Shown: piece by piece, positions 1 to 7,928 of the stretch
Layout of the letters: each line of letters starts with the position of its first letter
Position numbering within the stretch: the first letter of the stretch is position 1
Origin: Pseudomonadota bacterium
GTDB taxonomy: Bacteria; Myxococcota; Myxococcia; Myxococcales; Myxococcaceae
DNA length: 64,000 nt
NCBI GenBank assembly: GCA_023423535.1
Contig: JAFAFL010000021.1
Location: forward strand, 1 to 64,000
Reading direction: 5' to 3'
Translations under genes and position numbers: made by a program
Notes under the pieces: model-generated
Seen by the model: only the letters and a program-made list of their open reading frames with translations
Databases searched by the model: none
What the model was told of the DNA's origin: nothing

Positions 1-40
1 TTTCTGGCGAGGTCCGGAAACCGGCGCGAGACTGCCGCGC

Positions 41-238
41 GTGCCCTTCCCCTCCAAGAAGCGCCCACGCCGCCGCTGCGCACTCTGCGGGCTCGCCGAG
101 CTCGTCGAGGTTGCCGATCACGGCCGCTTTCTCTTCGTCCCCGATCCGCACGGCCGCGGCCCCGTCTGCCCCCGCGGGCGCGGCTGCAACGACCGCCAGC
201 GCCAGCTCTCGCTGCTCTCCGCCGTGGCCATGCGCTGA
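41..238 (+). CDS. Small Cys-rich protein, possible zinc ribbon
   Basis: A 65-residue reading frame begins at GTG 41 close to the window edge. It has a basic N-terminus (KKRPRRR), then a CALC pair (C-x2-C), then CPRGRGC about 30 residues later. The four cysteines could hold a zinc ion, as in small zinc-ribbon proteins. No ribosome binding site is convincing, and the true start could lie upstream outside the window. I do not recognise the family. The regular cysteine spacing and the absence of a competing gene on either strand are the only support. Confidence 0.4.
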   Translation: MPFPSKKRPRRRCALCGLAELVEVADHGRFLFVPDPHGRGPVCPRGRGCNDRQRQLSLLSAVAMR

Positions 239-319
239 ACAGCGCCGCACACCGGCACCAAAAGGGCGTTCCCGAACCGCACCTGTCGCGCGTAGATCCG
301 CCGCATGGAGGGGTCATCT

Positions 320-955
320 ATGCGCACGTCCCGCAACCACCGTTTCGCTCTCACCGCCGCACTGGCTGTCTCACTCGCCTCTGGAGCCGCGCTCGCCGCC
401 ACGGATGCGGACGCGCCCGCCGCGCCGAAGGACAACGGCATCGAGCTCTCGCAGACCGGGGCCGCCCGCAAGGCCTCGCTGCTGATGGGGCTCGGGCTCG
501 ACGCTTCGCTGAAGCCCTCGGAGGCGCCGGCGCTGCGGCTCACCGACGGGCTCCGCTTCGACCGTGAAGGCCTGCGCGCGCTGGACTCCGGCGGCGGCGT
601 CAGCAGCGACCTGCGGCAGATCCTCGCGCTGATCCTCGGGTTCATCCCCGGCTTCGGCATCGGCCACCTCGTCGCCGGAGACCGCGACGGGTTCATCCTC
701 TTCCTCGTGATCGACGTGGCGCTGTACGTGCTCTGGGGCGTCACCTGGGGCGTGCTCAAGTTCGGCCCGTTCGGCTACATCGGCGGCGTGGTGTGGCTCG
801 TGGTGCACATCATCCAGGCGCTCGACGCGTACGGAGAAGCGGGAGGACCGCGCATCGTACAGGCCATCCGCGAACGGGCGGTGGAGCTGGCGGATCTCGG
901 CCCCGGCCGCGAGACCGCACGGCCCACGGTGAGGGCGTTCTCCTTCTCGTTCTGA
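320..955 (+). CDS. Exported/membrane hypothetical protein
   Basis: I chose ATG 320 over the in-frame ATG 305 because a GGAGGGG ribosome binding site lies about 8 nt before 320 and the protein then opens with a clean signal sequence (MRTSRNHRF, then a hydrophobic stretch ending ALAA). The mature part has a low-complexity region and then two or three hydrophobic segments around residues 105-170 rich in Gly and Phe (LILGFIPGFGIGHL, LYVLWGVTWGVL). It probably sits in the membrane as a small helical hairpin protein. The function is unknown. It precedes a lipoprotein gene on the same strand by 47 nt, so the two may be cotranscribed. Confidence 0.7.
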   Translation: MRTSRNHRFALTAALAVSLASGAALAATDADAPAAPKDNGIELSQTGAARKASLLMGLGLDASLKPSEAPALRLTDGLRFDREGLRALDSGGGVSSDLRQILALILGFIPGFGIGHLVAGDRDGFILFLVIDVALYVLWGVTWGVLKFGPFGYIGGVVWLVVHIIQALDAYGEAGGPRIVQAIRERAVELADLGPGRETARPTVRAFSFSF

Positions 956-1002
956 TCCCTTCAGGGGAACGCGGCGCAGGGCTCTGTGTTAGAGCGCGCG
1001 CC

Positions 1003-1734
1003 ATGAAGCGGCTCATCTTCCCCGTCCTCGTCGCGGCCGTTGCCCTCTCGGCGGCCGCCTGCCGTTCGCACACGCAGATCCCCGAGTCGGATCGCGCCAC
1101 GCTGGAGCGCGATCTCACCGGGCGCGAGTCGGAGCGCTTCCTCCGGCTCTCGTACTTCGTCATGCCGTTCTTCGGCGACGCGTCGAAGCTCCTGCTCTCG
1201 CACGTGCCGCCGGAGGAGCTGCGGCTGCTCGAGCACCCGGACGGAACGCCGGTCAATCCCGGTCCGTCCCAGGGCATCGTCCCCGCAGGAAGCCGGGTGC
1301 GGATCACGAAGGTGGAGTTCCCCACCGCGTGGGTGGTCACCGAGCGCATCCCCTACACGCCGCGCACGCAGCCGTGGGTGTACCTGGAGATCGAAGGCCA
1401 GCAGCGGGACCGGCCCTACGTGCTCGTGCTGCGCCAGGGCATCGAGACGAACGAGCAGTTCCTCTCGGAGCTCGAGCGCTACCTCGTGAAGGCGGACCCC
1501 ACCGCGAAGCTCGCCGCGTGGCCTGCGGAGGTGCAGGAGGCGGTGCGCACGAAGAGGGCCGTCAACGGCATGCCGCAGGAGGCGCTGGAGATGGCCTGGG
1601 GCTACCCGGAGGTCGTCCGGCGCGAGCGCGAGGACGGCACGGTGCGCGAGACCTGGACGTATCCGGGCCGCACGCGCGTGGCGTACCTCGTGGACGGCGC
1701 GCTGGAGCGGACGGAGGTCGCGAAGGGGCCGTAG
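1003..1734 (+). CDS. Lipoprotein, possible SmpA/BamE-like C-terminal domain
   Basis: This 243-residue protein begins at ATG 1003. Longer upstream readings of the frame translate into arginine-rich sequence typical of a shadow frame. The N-terminus is a lipoprotein signal with the lipobox cysteine at residue 20 (ALSAAAC). The middle carries many charged residues and a YLEIEGQ strand. The last 55 residues contain a pattern (NGMPQEALEMAWGYP, then TWTYPG) that resembles the small alpha-beta fold of SmpA/BamE-like domains, where a Gly-Met/Val helix start is followed by WGxP. That assignment is inference. The protein is expected to be anchored to the inner or outer membrane facing the periplasm. 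Confidence 0.8.
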   Translation: MKRLIFPVLVAAVALSAAACRSHTQIPESDRATLERDLTGRESERFLRLSYFVMPFFGDASKLLLSHVPPEELRLLEHPDGTPVNPGPSQGIVPAGSRVRITKVEFPTAWVVTERIPYTPRTQPWVYLEIEGQQRDRPYVLVLRQGIETNEQFLSELERYLVKADPTAKLAAWPAEVQEAVRTKRAVNGMPQEALEMAWGYPEVVRREREDGTVRETWTYPGRTRVAYLVDGALERTEVAKGP

Positions 1735-1747
1735 CGGCGCGCGCCGC

Positions 1748-2473
1748 TCAGCCCTTGATCCACTGGCGGCGGCGCTTCTTCTTGTTGCGCTTCTCGACCT
1801 CGCGCGCCTCGCCGGGACGGGTGAGCCGCGGGAGCTCGCCCATCTGGACCGGCCAGTACTCGCCGGCGGCCAGGGCCTTCACGAGGTCCTCCTGCGTGGC
1901 GAGCGGGTGCTTGAACAGCGTCGCCGCCCAGCCGATCTCGTCGAGCGAGCCGCGCGCGTCGCTGCCGCCGATGCAGGGGAGCTTGAGCTTCTCCGCCGCC
2001 TCCACCGCGAGGTCGTTCTGGCTCTGGCGGAGCTTCGGGTTGAAGCCCTCCACCGCGCTGAGGGTGCCCTCGAGCTGCAGCACGTAGTCCTGCGCCGGGT
2101 AGCCGAAGTCCCGGTCGTACGGACGCGCCGCGACGATGACCGCGCCGAGCGCCTTCACCTTCGGCAGGGCCTCCTCCGCGCTCCACGGACGCTCGCGGTT
2201 CGAGCCCCACATCTGGACCGGCTCCGGCGCCTCTTCAGGCCGAGGGAAGAAGCAGAGGTACTGGCCCTTGTCGGTGTTCAGCTCGAGCCCGACGAAGACC
2301 TTCACCTTCGACTTGCGGCCGAGATCGAAGAGCTCGTCGCAGCCGTCCTGCGTGTTCGTCTCGGTGAAGCAGACCCCGTCCAGGCCGTGCTGCGCTGCCC
2401 GCTCGAGCACCGCGCGCGGATCGAGTGTGCAGCCCTGGGAGAGGAACGAGTGACAGTGCAGGTCGACGAGCAT
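1748..2473 (-). CDS. PHP-domain metal-dependent phosphoesterase
   Basis: This is a 241-residue PHP (polymerase and histidinol phosphatase) domain protein. The start is set at ATG 2473 because the sequence MLVDLHCHS there begins exactly with the first metal-binding motif (H-x-H). GVCFTETNT and the later GSDARGS supply further metal ligands typical of the family. Members hydrolyse phosphate esters or act on tRNA or nucleotide substrates with two or three metal ions. The substrate cannot be predicted here. The C-terminus is very basic (KRNKKKRRRQ), which might contact nucleic acid. An upstream GTG at 2491 would add six residues and is less likely. Confidence 0.85.
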   Translation of the reverse strand: MLVDLHCHSFLSQGCTLDPRAVLERAAQHGLDGVCFTETNTQDGCDELFDLGRKSKVKVFVGLELNTDKGQYLCFFPRPEEAPEPVQMWGSNRERPWSAEEALPKVKALGAVIVAARPYDRDFGYPAQDYVLQLEGTLSAVEGFNPKLRQSQNDLAVEAAEKLKLPCIGGSDARGSLDEIGWAATLFKHPLATQEDLVKALAAGEYWPVQMGELPRLTRPGEAREVEKRNKKKRRRQWIKG

Positions 2474-2543
2474 CGCGCGCGCTCTTAGCACAGCGCCCGC
2501 GCAGGGCTACCTTCGCCTGCTGCCCGCCCCTCTCGCGGGGCGG

Positions 2544-2930
2544 CTACGCCTCGGCCGGCGCCTGCTGGAAGGTGATCTGCGGCCGGCGCTGGCGCTTCTC
2601 CTCGTTCACCCGGATGAGGTAGCCCATCAGCATCAGCGACGAGGTGTTCTCGAGGACGCGCTGCGGGTCCTTGGAGATGAGGTTCGCGCTGTAGCTGAGG
2701 AAGAACTGCGCGAGGTCCTCACCGGCTTCGCGGACGATCAGCGCGTTGAGGAGCGACGGCTCCATCGTCCGGATCGCGTTGATGAAGTCCACCGCCAGTT
2801 CCTTCTTGCTCTTCGTATCGTCCACGCCCGCCCCCTCGAAAAACCCGCCCTGCGACGCAATCTGTGCACCGCGTTCGCGCTGTGAAGCCCACCCGGATGT
2901 CTCGCGGATTGTGTTCATCATTTTTGACAC
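2544..2930 (-). CDS. Conserved-looking hypothetical protein
   Basis: This 128-residue protein has no recognised domain. The N-terminal 35 residues look disordered (RETSGWASQRERGAQ), followed by a helical region (KKELAVDFINAIRTM, LIVREAGEDLAQFF, DPQRVLENTSSLMLMGYLI) and a basic, Gln/Pro-rich tail. There is no signal peptide, so it is probably cytosolic. GTG 2930 is used, but ATG codons at 2921 and 2918 are close alternatives. It diverges from the 63-residue gene at 2986, and the roughly 55 bp between them are noticeably more AT-rich than their surroundings, as expected for a two-way promoter region. The helical part suggests a small all-alpha regulator or adaptor. That is only inference. Confidence 0.65.
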   Translation of the reverse strand: MSKMMNTIRETSGWASQRERGAQIASQGGFFEGAGVDDTKSKKELAVDFINAIRTMEPSLLNALIVREAGEDLAQFFLSYSANLISKDPQRVLENTSSLMLMGYLIRVNEEKRQRRPQITFQQAPAEA

Positions 2931-2985
2931 CCCAAATCAGCGCATGCGATAAGCCGTTCTAAATCATCGAAATGGTGAGGTTCCG

Positions 2986-3177
2986 ATGTTCACGGGCGTG
3001 AAGGTGTTCTCGGCCACGAAGGCCAAGGAACGGGAAGAACTCGGGGAGAACGTGAGCCGTTGGCTCCGCAGCAACTCGGATCTCGAGGTCGTCGACCGCG
3101 TCGTCTGCCAGTCGAGCGACAACGAGTTCCACTGCTACACGCTGGTGTTGTTCTTCCGGACGCGTCAGGCGTCCTGA
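2986..3177 (+). CDS. Small hypothetical protein (63 aa)
   Basis: This is a short intact gene with a GTGAGG ribosome binding site 6 nt before ATG 2986. The product begins MFTGVKVFSATKAKE and continues with a mixed alpha-beta pattern: helix (EELGENVSRWLRS), strand (LEVVDRVVCQSS), strand (FHCYTLVLFF). That is the size and shape of a small alpha-beta sandwich. Residue order and codon bias look like real coding sequence. No family is recognised. It ends 13 nt before the stop codon of the convergent amylase gene. Confidence 0.6.
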   Translation: MFTGVKVFSATKAKEREELGENVSRWLRSNSDLEVVDRVVCQSSDNEFHCYTLVLFFRTRQAS

Positions 3178-3190
3178 AGCTGAAGCGCCA

Positions 3191-5365
3191 CTAGGGCACC
3201 TGCACCCAGACACCGGACGCGCGCGCGGGCAGCGTCAACGACACCCTGCCGCCCGACACGGTGGCGGTGCGTCCGCTGATCACGTCGGTGAGGATGGCGC
3301 CCTCCGCCGCCGCGAGCCTTCCGCGCAGGGGCAGTGAGAGCGGAGCCTCATTGCCGGCGCGGTTCACCGTCACCAGCGCGCCCTGCCCCGTCGCCGCGTC
3401 GTCGCGCTGGTACACGAGCGTGTCCTGTCCCGCGAGCAGCGTGTAGCGGGCGCCGAAACGCAGCGGCCGGTGCGCGCGGCGAGCCTGCCCGACCTTCTGC
3501 ACGTGCTCGAGCAACGCGCGCTCACGCGGAGAGAGCTCCGAGCCCCACTTCATCATCCGCCGGTTGTCCGGATCGCCCGCGCCGGGCAGGCCCACTTCGT
3601 CGCCGTAGTAGATGAGCGGCACGCCGGGCAGCGTGAGCACGAAGGTCAGGCCATCGCGCAGCCGGCGGAAGGGCTCGTCCGCGTCCACGGAGGGCGGCGG
3701 CTTGTTCGGGCTCCACGCCTGGGACTCGGGGCTGCTGTCGCCGCGGATGTGGCCGGCCGCGTACGAGATGAACCGCGCCACGTCGTGGTTGCCGAGGAAC
3801 GGCGAGTTCAGCGCGAAGGGCGCGTAGAAGGCCTCGTTCTGTTTCACCGCGTCGTCCACCTGCTGCAGCGATCCGCCGCGGCCGAAGGCGTCGAGCAGCG
3901 GCCAGTAGAGCGGGAAGTCGAACTGGCCGTGGAGCTCGTCGGGCGAGATGTATTCGGCGATGAGCGCGCGCCCGTCGCTGCCGGTGAAGGTTTCGCCCAC
4001 GAGGTAGAACGGCGTGCCGGTCGTGTTCGTGATCGCGTTGAGCTCCGCGGCGAGCGTCCGGCCCGCCACGTGATCGAGGTGCTTCACCGCGTCGAGCCGG
4101 AAGCCGTCGAGCCCCGCCTCGCGCACCCACCACAGCGCATCGCCGATCATCTGATCGACCAGCGCGGTGTTCCGCCAGTTGAGGTCCGGCAGATACGGCG
4201 TGAACCAGCAGTCGAGCCTGCGCGCGTCCCAGTCGCAGCCGTTGGAGCCGCAGGTGCAGGCGTTGGAGACGTTGTACCAGCCCTCCTCCTTGTGCTCGGC
4301 GAACCAGGGGTGCTCCTGGTGGGTGTGGTTGATGACGAGGTCCGTGATGACGCGGATGCCGCGCGCGTGGGCCGCGTCGGTCATCGCGCGAAGCTCCTCC
4401 AGCGTGCCGAAGCGCTTCTGCGTCGTGCGCGGCGCCGAGGGCCAGTAGCCGTGGTAGCCGGTGTAGCGCTGGTTGTTGCTGCCGGCGAAGTGGCCGTCCG
4501 GGTTCTGATCCACCGGCGAGATCCAGATCGCGCGCACGCCCAGCGCATCGAAGTAGCCCTCCTCGATCGCCATCCGGATGCCGGCGAAGTCGCCGCCGCG
4601 GTAGTCCACCATCGGGTCCACGCCGCCCACCGGCGCGTCGTTCGTGGGGTCTCCGTTGCGGAAGCGGTCGGTGAAGGCGAAGTAGAGGATCGCCTCCTGC
4701 CAGTCGAACGGCTCGTCCTCGATCCAGAACGGGAGGTAGTGGAGCTTCGCTTCGCGGCCGCTCGCATCCTTCGCGGTGACCCGCAGCTCGTGCTTGCCGT
4801 GCGCGATGTCCGAGAGGGCGACGCGGATGGCGCCGGTGGCGGGATCGAACGCGTTGGGCACCTCCGCGCCATCGAGCGTGACCTTCACCTCGCCCGGCCC
4901 CGCGGCCTCCGAGCCGTCCACGTACTGCGCGCGCAGCGCCACCGTGCCGTCGTTCGCATTGCGGAAGTGCTCGAGGCGGACGATCGGCTCGCCGCAGTCC
5001 TCCACCTTCAGCCGCGAGTACTCCTTGCCGCCCACCCAGCGCGTGTAGGGGTTCTTCGGGTCGCGCGTGAGCACCGGGCCCGGCGAGGCGGAGGGCACCG
5101 CGTCCACCAGCTCGTACGCGTAGGCGCGAGGCTCGAGCTCGACGCGCAGGCGCCAGGTGCGCTCGCCGGTCTTCTCCATCGGCTGCGCCGCGAAACCGTT
5201 CCACTCGCCGGCCACGCGCGGCTCGGTGACGAGGTCCGCCGGGGCCTCGAAGTGGATGTCCGTGTGGCAGGCGCGCACTTCGTAGGGGTGCACCGGCGCC
5301 GGACAGCCTGCGAGCGCGAGGAGGGCCACGGGCGAGAGGAAGGCAAGCAGGGCCGGGCGGGACAT
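3191..5365 (-). CDS. Secreted GH13 alpha-amylase-family lipoprotein
   Basis: A 724-residue glycoside hydrolase family 13 enzyme is predicted to be exported and lipid-anchored (lipobox cysteine at residue 21, LALAGC). Residues about 30-230 form N-terminal beta-sandwich modules. The TIM barrel begins near WQEAILYFAFTDRF. The catalytic set is visible: Asp425 (GFRLDAVKH), Glu458 (LVGETFTG) and Asp528 (GNHDVARF). An unusual insertion before the nucleophile carries four cysteines (CTCGSNGC and LDCW), likely disulphides or a metal site. It should hydrolyse alpha-1,4-glucans outside the cytoplasm. Cyclomaltodextrinase or maltogenic activity is also possible. It lies 5 kb from the intracellular GlgE operon, so polymer breakdown and synthesis genes are close neighbours. 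Confidence 0.92.
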   Translation of the reverse strand: MSRPALLAFLSPVALLALAGCPAPVHPYEVRACHTDIHFEAPADLVTEPRVAGEWNGFAAQPMEKTGERTWRLRVELEPRAYAYELVDAVPSASPGPVLTRDPKNPYTRWVGGKEYSRLKVEDCGEPIVRLEHFRNANDGTVALRAQYVDGSEAAGPGEVKVTLDGAEVPNAFDPATGAIRVALSDIAHGKHELRVTAKDASGREAKLHYLPFWIEDEPFDWQEAILYFAFTDRFRNGDPTNDAPVGGVDPMVDYRGGDFAGIRMAIEEGYFDALGVRAIWISPVDQNPDGHFAGSNNQRYTGYHGYWPSAPRTTQKRFGTLEELRAMTDAAHARGIRVITDLVINHTHQEHPWFAEHKEEGWYNVSNACTCGSNGCDWDARRLDCWFTPYLPDLNWRNTALVDQMIGDALWWVREAGLDGFRLDAVKHLDHVAGRTLAAELNAITNTTGTPFYLVGETFTGSDGRALIAEYISPDELHGQFDFPLYWPLLDAFGRGGSLQQVDDAVKQNEAFYAPFALNSPFLGNHDVARFISYAAGHIRGDSSPESQAWSPNKPPPSVDADEPFRRLRDGLTFVLTLPGVPLIYYGDEVGLPGAGDPDNRRMMKWGSELSPRERALLEHVQKVGQARRAHRPLRFGARYTLLAGQDTLVYQRDDAATGQGALVTVNRAGNEAPLSLPLRGRLAAAEGAILTDVISGRTATVSGGRVSLTLPARASGVWVQVP

Positions 5366-5433
5366 GACGGCCCTTCTACCCTCCGGGATGGTAGGGCCGC
5401 CACCCGTCCAACTTCTGTCTATGCTGCGGGTCC

Positions 5434-6087
5434 ATGGTCACACTCTCCGACGAAGCGCTCGCCCGCCGCCTGCCGGTGTGGGACGCGTTGTCGGAGCTGT
5501 TCCTCGACACCGAGACCCGCTGGTACCTGCCGCGGGTGGCGGGGGTGCTCGCGCAGAGCGGCTACTCGCCCGAGGAGCTGGAGCGGATCTGGCGCTGGGA
5601 GATTTCACCGGAGTGCGCGTTCAACCTTTTGGCCGTCGCCGGCGAGTGGGCGGCGATGCCGTACAGCGTGGAGGCGCTCGCGCGGCGGGCGGCCTCGCGG
5701 ACCTTCCACCTGCGCGACTTCATTGCCGCGGCGCCCGCGCGCAGGCTCCTGCAGCCGACGTGGAAGGCGCTGCTGGCCCTCCGCGCGCTGCTCGTGCCGT
5801 TGGAGCCCGCGGAGCGCTCGCAGCGGGTGGCGGTGTGGGGCGCCCTCCTGCACGCGTACCTGGAGCGCTCGTTGGACAAGCTCCTCTTCATCGACCGCGA
5901 GCTGGCGACGCTGAGACAGAGCGGACTGACGGCGGAGGAGCTCGAGCGCCTGTTCGAGACCGAGCTGCGCCCGCGGGTGAAGGGACTGCTCGTGGGCGAC
6001 GAGCGGCGCGACGAGGAGCGGCGGGCGGTGAACGTGCGGGAGCTCATCTCCCGGGCGTTCCTCGGCGGCGTGGCCGGCGCGTCGTGA
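5434..6087 (+). CDS. Conserved hypothetical protein, DUF7079-like
   Basis: A 217-residue soluble protein starts at ATG 5434. Its first half (RLPVWDALSELFLDTE, WYLPRVAGVLAQSGYS, ELERIWRWEISP) recalls a domain of unknown function that I remember as DUF7079, a small helical domain found singly in many bacteria. A second helical half (residues 110-217) has similar spacing of Leu and Glu and ends in LISRAFLGGV. No catalytic motif, signal or membrane segment is seen. The gene is convergent with the DUF4832-like gene downstream, leaving only 9 nt between the stop codons. The family name comes from memory and could be wrong. Confidence 0.75.
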   Translation: MVTLSDEALARRLPVWDALSELFLDTETRWYLPRVAGVLAQSGYSPEELERIWRWEISPECAFNLLAVAGEWAAMPYSVEALARRAASRTFHLRDFIAAAPARRLLQPTWKALLALRALLVPLEPAERSQRVAVWGALLHAYLERSLDKLLFIDRELATLRQSGLTAEELERLFETELRPRVKGLLVGDERRDEERRAVNVRELISRAFLGGVAGAS

Positions 6088-6096
6088 ACGCTCGGG

Positions 6097-7590
6097 CTAC
6101 TCCAGCTGCACGGTGACGCCGAGCGCGTGCAGGCCCGTCGCTGCGTCCCAGCCGTCGTTCGCCCACTGCACCGCGTACTCGGACCGCGCGCGGAGCGAGG
6201 GCGACGCGTCCGGCATCCACAGGGACAGCGCGTACGCGCCCGGCGACACGCTCATGGGCAACGACAGCGTGAGGTCCACCGCGTGCTCGCCGGGGAGCCA
6301 ACGGCGCGGGTCGACGTCGAGCAGCGGCAGCTCCACGCGCGGGGCGCCGTCGCGATGCAGCACGAGGAAGACCGGGCGCGGCTTCACCGGTGCCGCGAAA
6401 CCGTCGTTGCGCAAGCGGAGCTGCAGTTCGAAGGACTCGCCCGCACGAGCGCGTTGTGGCGCCGCGACCTCCAGCAGCGCGAGCCGGTAACCGAGCCGCC
6501 GCGCGATCTCGTCAAAGCAGCCCGCGCCCTTCCAGCCTGAGATCACGTCCGGGTGGTAGTCGTGGTTGAGGTACGTGTAGCGCTGGCGGGCGAGCTCCTG
6601 CAGGGCGTTGGCGCAGCCGCTGAAGGTCGAGGTCTCGCAGGTCTCTCCGCCCACCGGCGCGAAGCGGCCGTCCTCCGCGATGAGGGCCTTCCACTTCTCC
6701 ACCTGCGTCGTGCTGTAGCTCAGCGGCGAGTAGGTGCCGTGGTCGGTCGCGTTGGCGAGGAAGCAATCGTTGTGGTGCCCCACCCTCGCCTTCGCGTCGG
6801 ACGAGAACGCGCGGGAGGAATCGATCGGCGAGTCACCGTAGAAGTGCGCCTTGTGCGCCGGGTAGCGGAGCTGGACGAAGTGCCCTTCCGGCAGCGCGTC
6901 GAGCAGCGCGGTGAGGATGTTCCGCGCCGCGTCCGGGCGCTGCGCGAAGTCGAGCAGCCCGTTGGTGGACGTGTGCCACTCGCCCCACGCGCCGATGAAG
7001 CCCGCCTGCACGAAGGCGATGACGTCCGCGTTGTCCGCGAGCACCGGCTGCAGCTGCGCGATGTGCCCGAGGATCCGCGCCTCCGAGGCGTCCGGCTGCG
7101 AGTTCGGGTAGGGGCCGTCGTTGTAGGAGAACTTGAGGACGAGCTTGAGGCCCGCCGCCCGCGCGTGACCGAACTTCTGCTCGAGGTCCGAGAGGAACTG
7201 CGCGGAGATCTCACTGGCGCGGAAGGCGTCGAGACGCACGACCAGAATCCCGAGCGAGGAACCCGCAGCGCGCACCTGCGCGTAGGCGTTCGCGCCATCC
7301 GACATCGACAACCAGCGGTGGATGCCTCGCTCCGGGTTCAGCAGCGCCCGCTCGTGCGGGGTGTGCGTGACCACCTGCACACCGCCATCGAAACCGGCGT
7401 CGAAGCCCGAGCCCGCGTCTGCCGGGACTTCGACGCCGCCGTCCTCGATGTCCGTAGAGCCGCCTGCGTCGTGTGCGCCGACATGCGGCGGTGATCCGGC
7501 ATCGCTCGCGTCGCCACCGCCCACCCGCCCGCCGCAGCCGGAGAGCAGCAAGACGAGGCCGACGGCACCACCCAGCATGATCCTGTTCAT
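6097..7590 (-). CDS. DUF4832-like lipoprotein
   Basis: A 497-residue predicted lipoprotein (cysteine 19 in LLLLSGC) begins at ATG 7590. An upstream start at 7605 would add five residues before the signal. After an Asp/Gly/Ala-rich linker come motifs of the DUF4874/DUF4832 type: LNPERGIHRW, VVRLDAFRASEIS, LKLVLKFSYNDG, IGAWGEWH and YLNHDYHPDVISGW. These resemble a glycoside-hydrolase-like TIM barrel followed by a beta-sandwich (residues about 380-497). The substrate is unknown, though proteins of this type are thought to act on surface polysaccharides. The ATG overlaps by 4 nt the end of an open frame that continues from the upstream gene through the tandem repeats (see findings). Confidence 0.8.
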   Translation of the reverse strand: MNRIMLGGAVGLVLLLSGCGGRVGGGDASDAGSPPHVGAHDAGGSTDIEDGGVEVPADAGSGFDAGFDGGVQVVTHTPHERALLNPERGIHRWLSMSDGANAYAQVRAAGSSLGILVVRLDAFRASEISAQFLSDLEQKFGHARAAGLKLVLKFSYNDGPYPNSQPDASEARILGHIAQLQPVLADNADVIAFVQAGFIGAWGEWHTSTNGLLDFAQRPDAARNILTALLDALPEGHFVQLRYPAHKAHFYGDSPIDSSRAFSSDAKARVGHHNDCFLANATDHGTYSPLSYSTTQVEKWKALIAEDGRFAPVGGETCETSTFSGCANALQELARQRYTYLNHDYHPDVISGWKGAGCFDEIARRLGYRLALLEVAAPQRARAGESFELQLRLRNDGFAAPVKPRPVFLVLHRDGAPRVELPLLDVDPRRWLPGEHAVDLTLSLPMSVSPGAYALSLWMPDASPSLRARSEYAVQWANDGWDAATGLHALGVTVQLE

Positions 7591-7659
7591 CGTTCCCGGC
7601 TCCATCCGCGCGATTCAGGGCACTTTACGGTACCGACCGGACCGCGAAGCCTTCCGAGC

Positions 7660-7911
7660 GCATCCGGGAGACTGCTCGGAGCGTCCGGGAGAATGCTCGG
7701 AACATCCGGGAGACTGCTCGGAGCATCCGGGAGACTGCTCGGAGCATCCGGGAGACTGCTCGGAGCATCCGGGAGACTGCTCGGAGCGTCCGGGAGACTG
7801 CTCGGAGCATCCGGGAGACTGCTCGGAGCATCCGGGAGAGTGCTCGGAGCATCCGGGAGAATGCTCGGAGCATCGGGGAGACTGCTCGGAGCAACCGGGA
7901 GAATGCTCGGC
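7660..7911. repeat. Twelve-copy 21-bp tandem repeat
   Basis: Twelve head-to-tail units of 21 bp fill 252 bp without any spacer. The shared core is CATCCGGGAGACTGCTCGG. Units differ at only a few positions (the A of CAT, the C of GAC, single changes in units 3, 11 and 12). As 21 is a multiple of three and the unit has no stop codon, all six frames are open across the array, so openness is not evidence of coding. The array fills most of the gap between the exported discoidin-like gene and the DUF4832-like gene. It has no spacers, so it is not a CRISPR array. It would be expected to vary in copy number between strains. Confidence 0.97.
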
Positions 7912-7928
7912 CGCGCGGCCCCGTCCGG

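Noticed and set aside
7660..7911. CRISPR array or short coding ORFs within the 21-bp repeats
   Set aside because: There are no spacers, and all six frames are open because the unit length is a multiple of three and the unit lacks stops, so none of the short frames is supported by itself.
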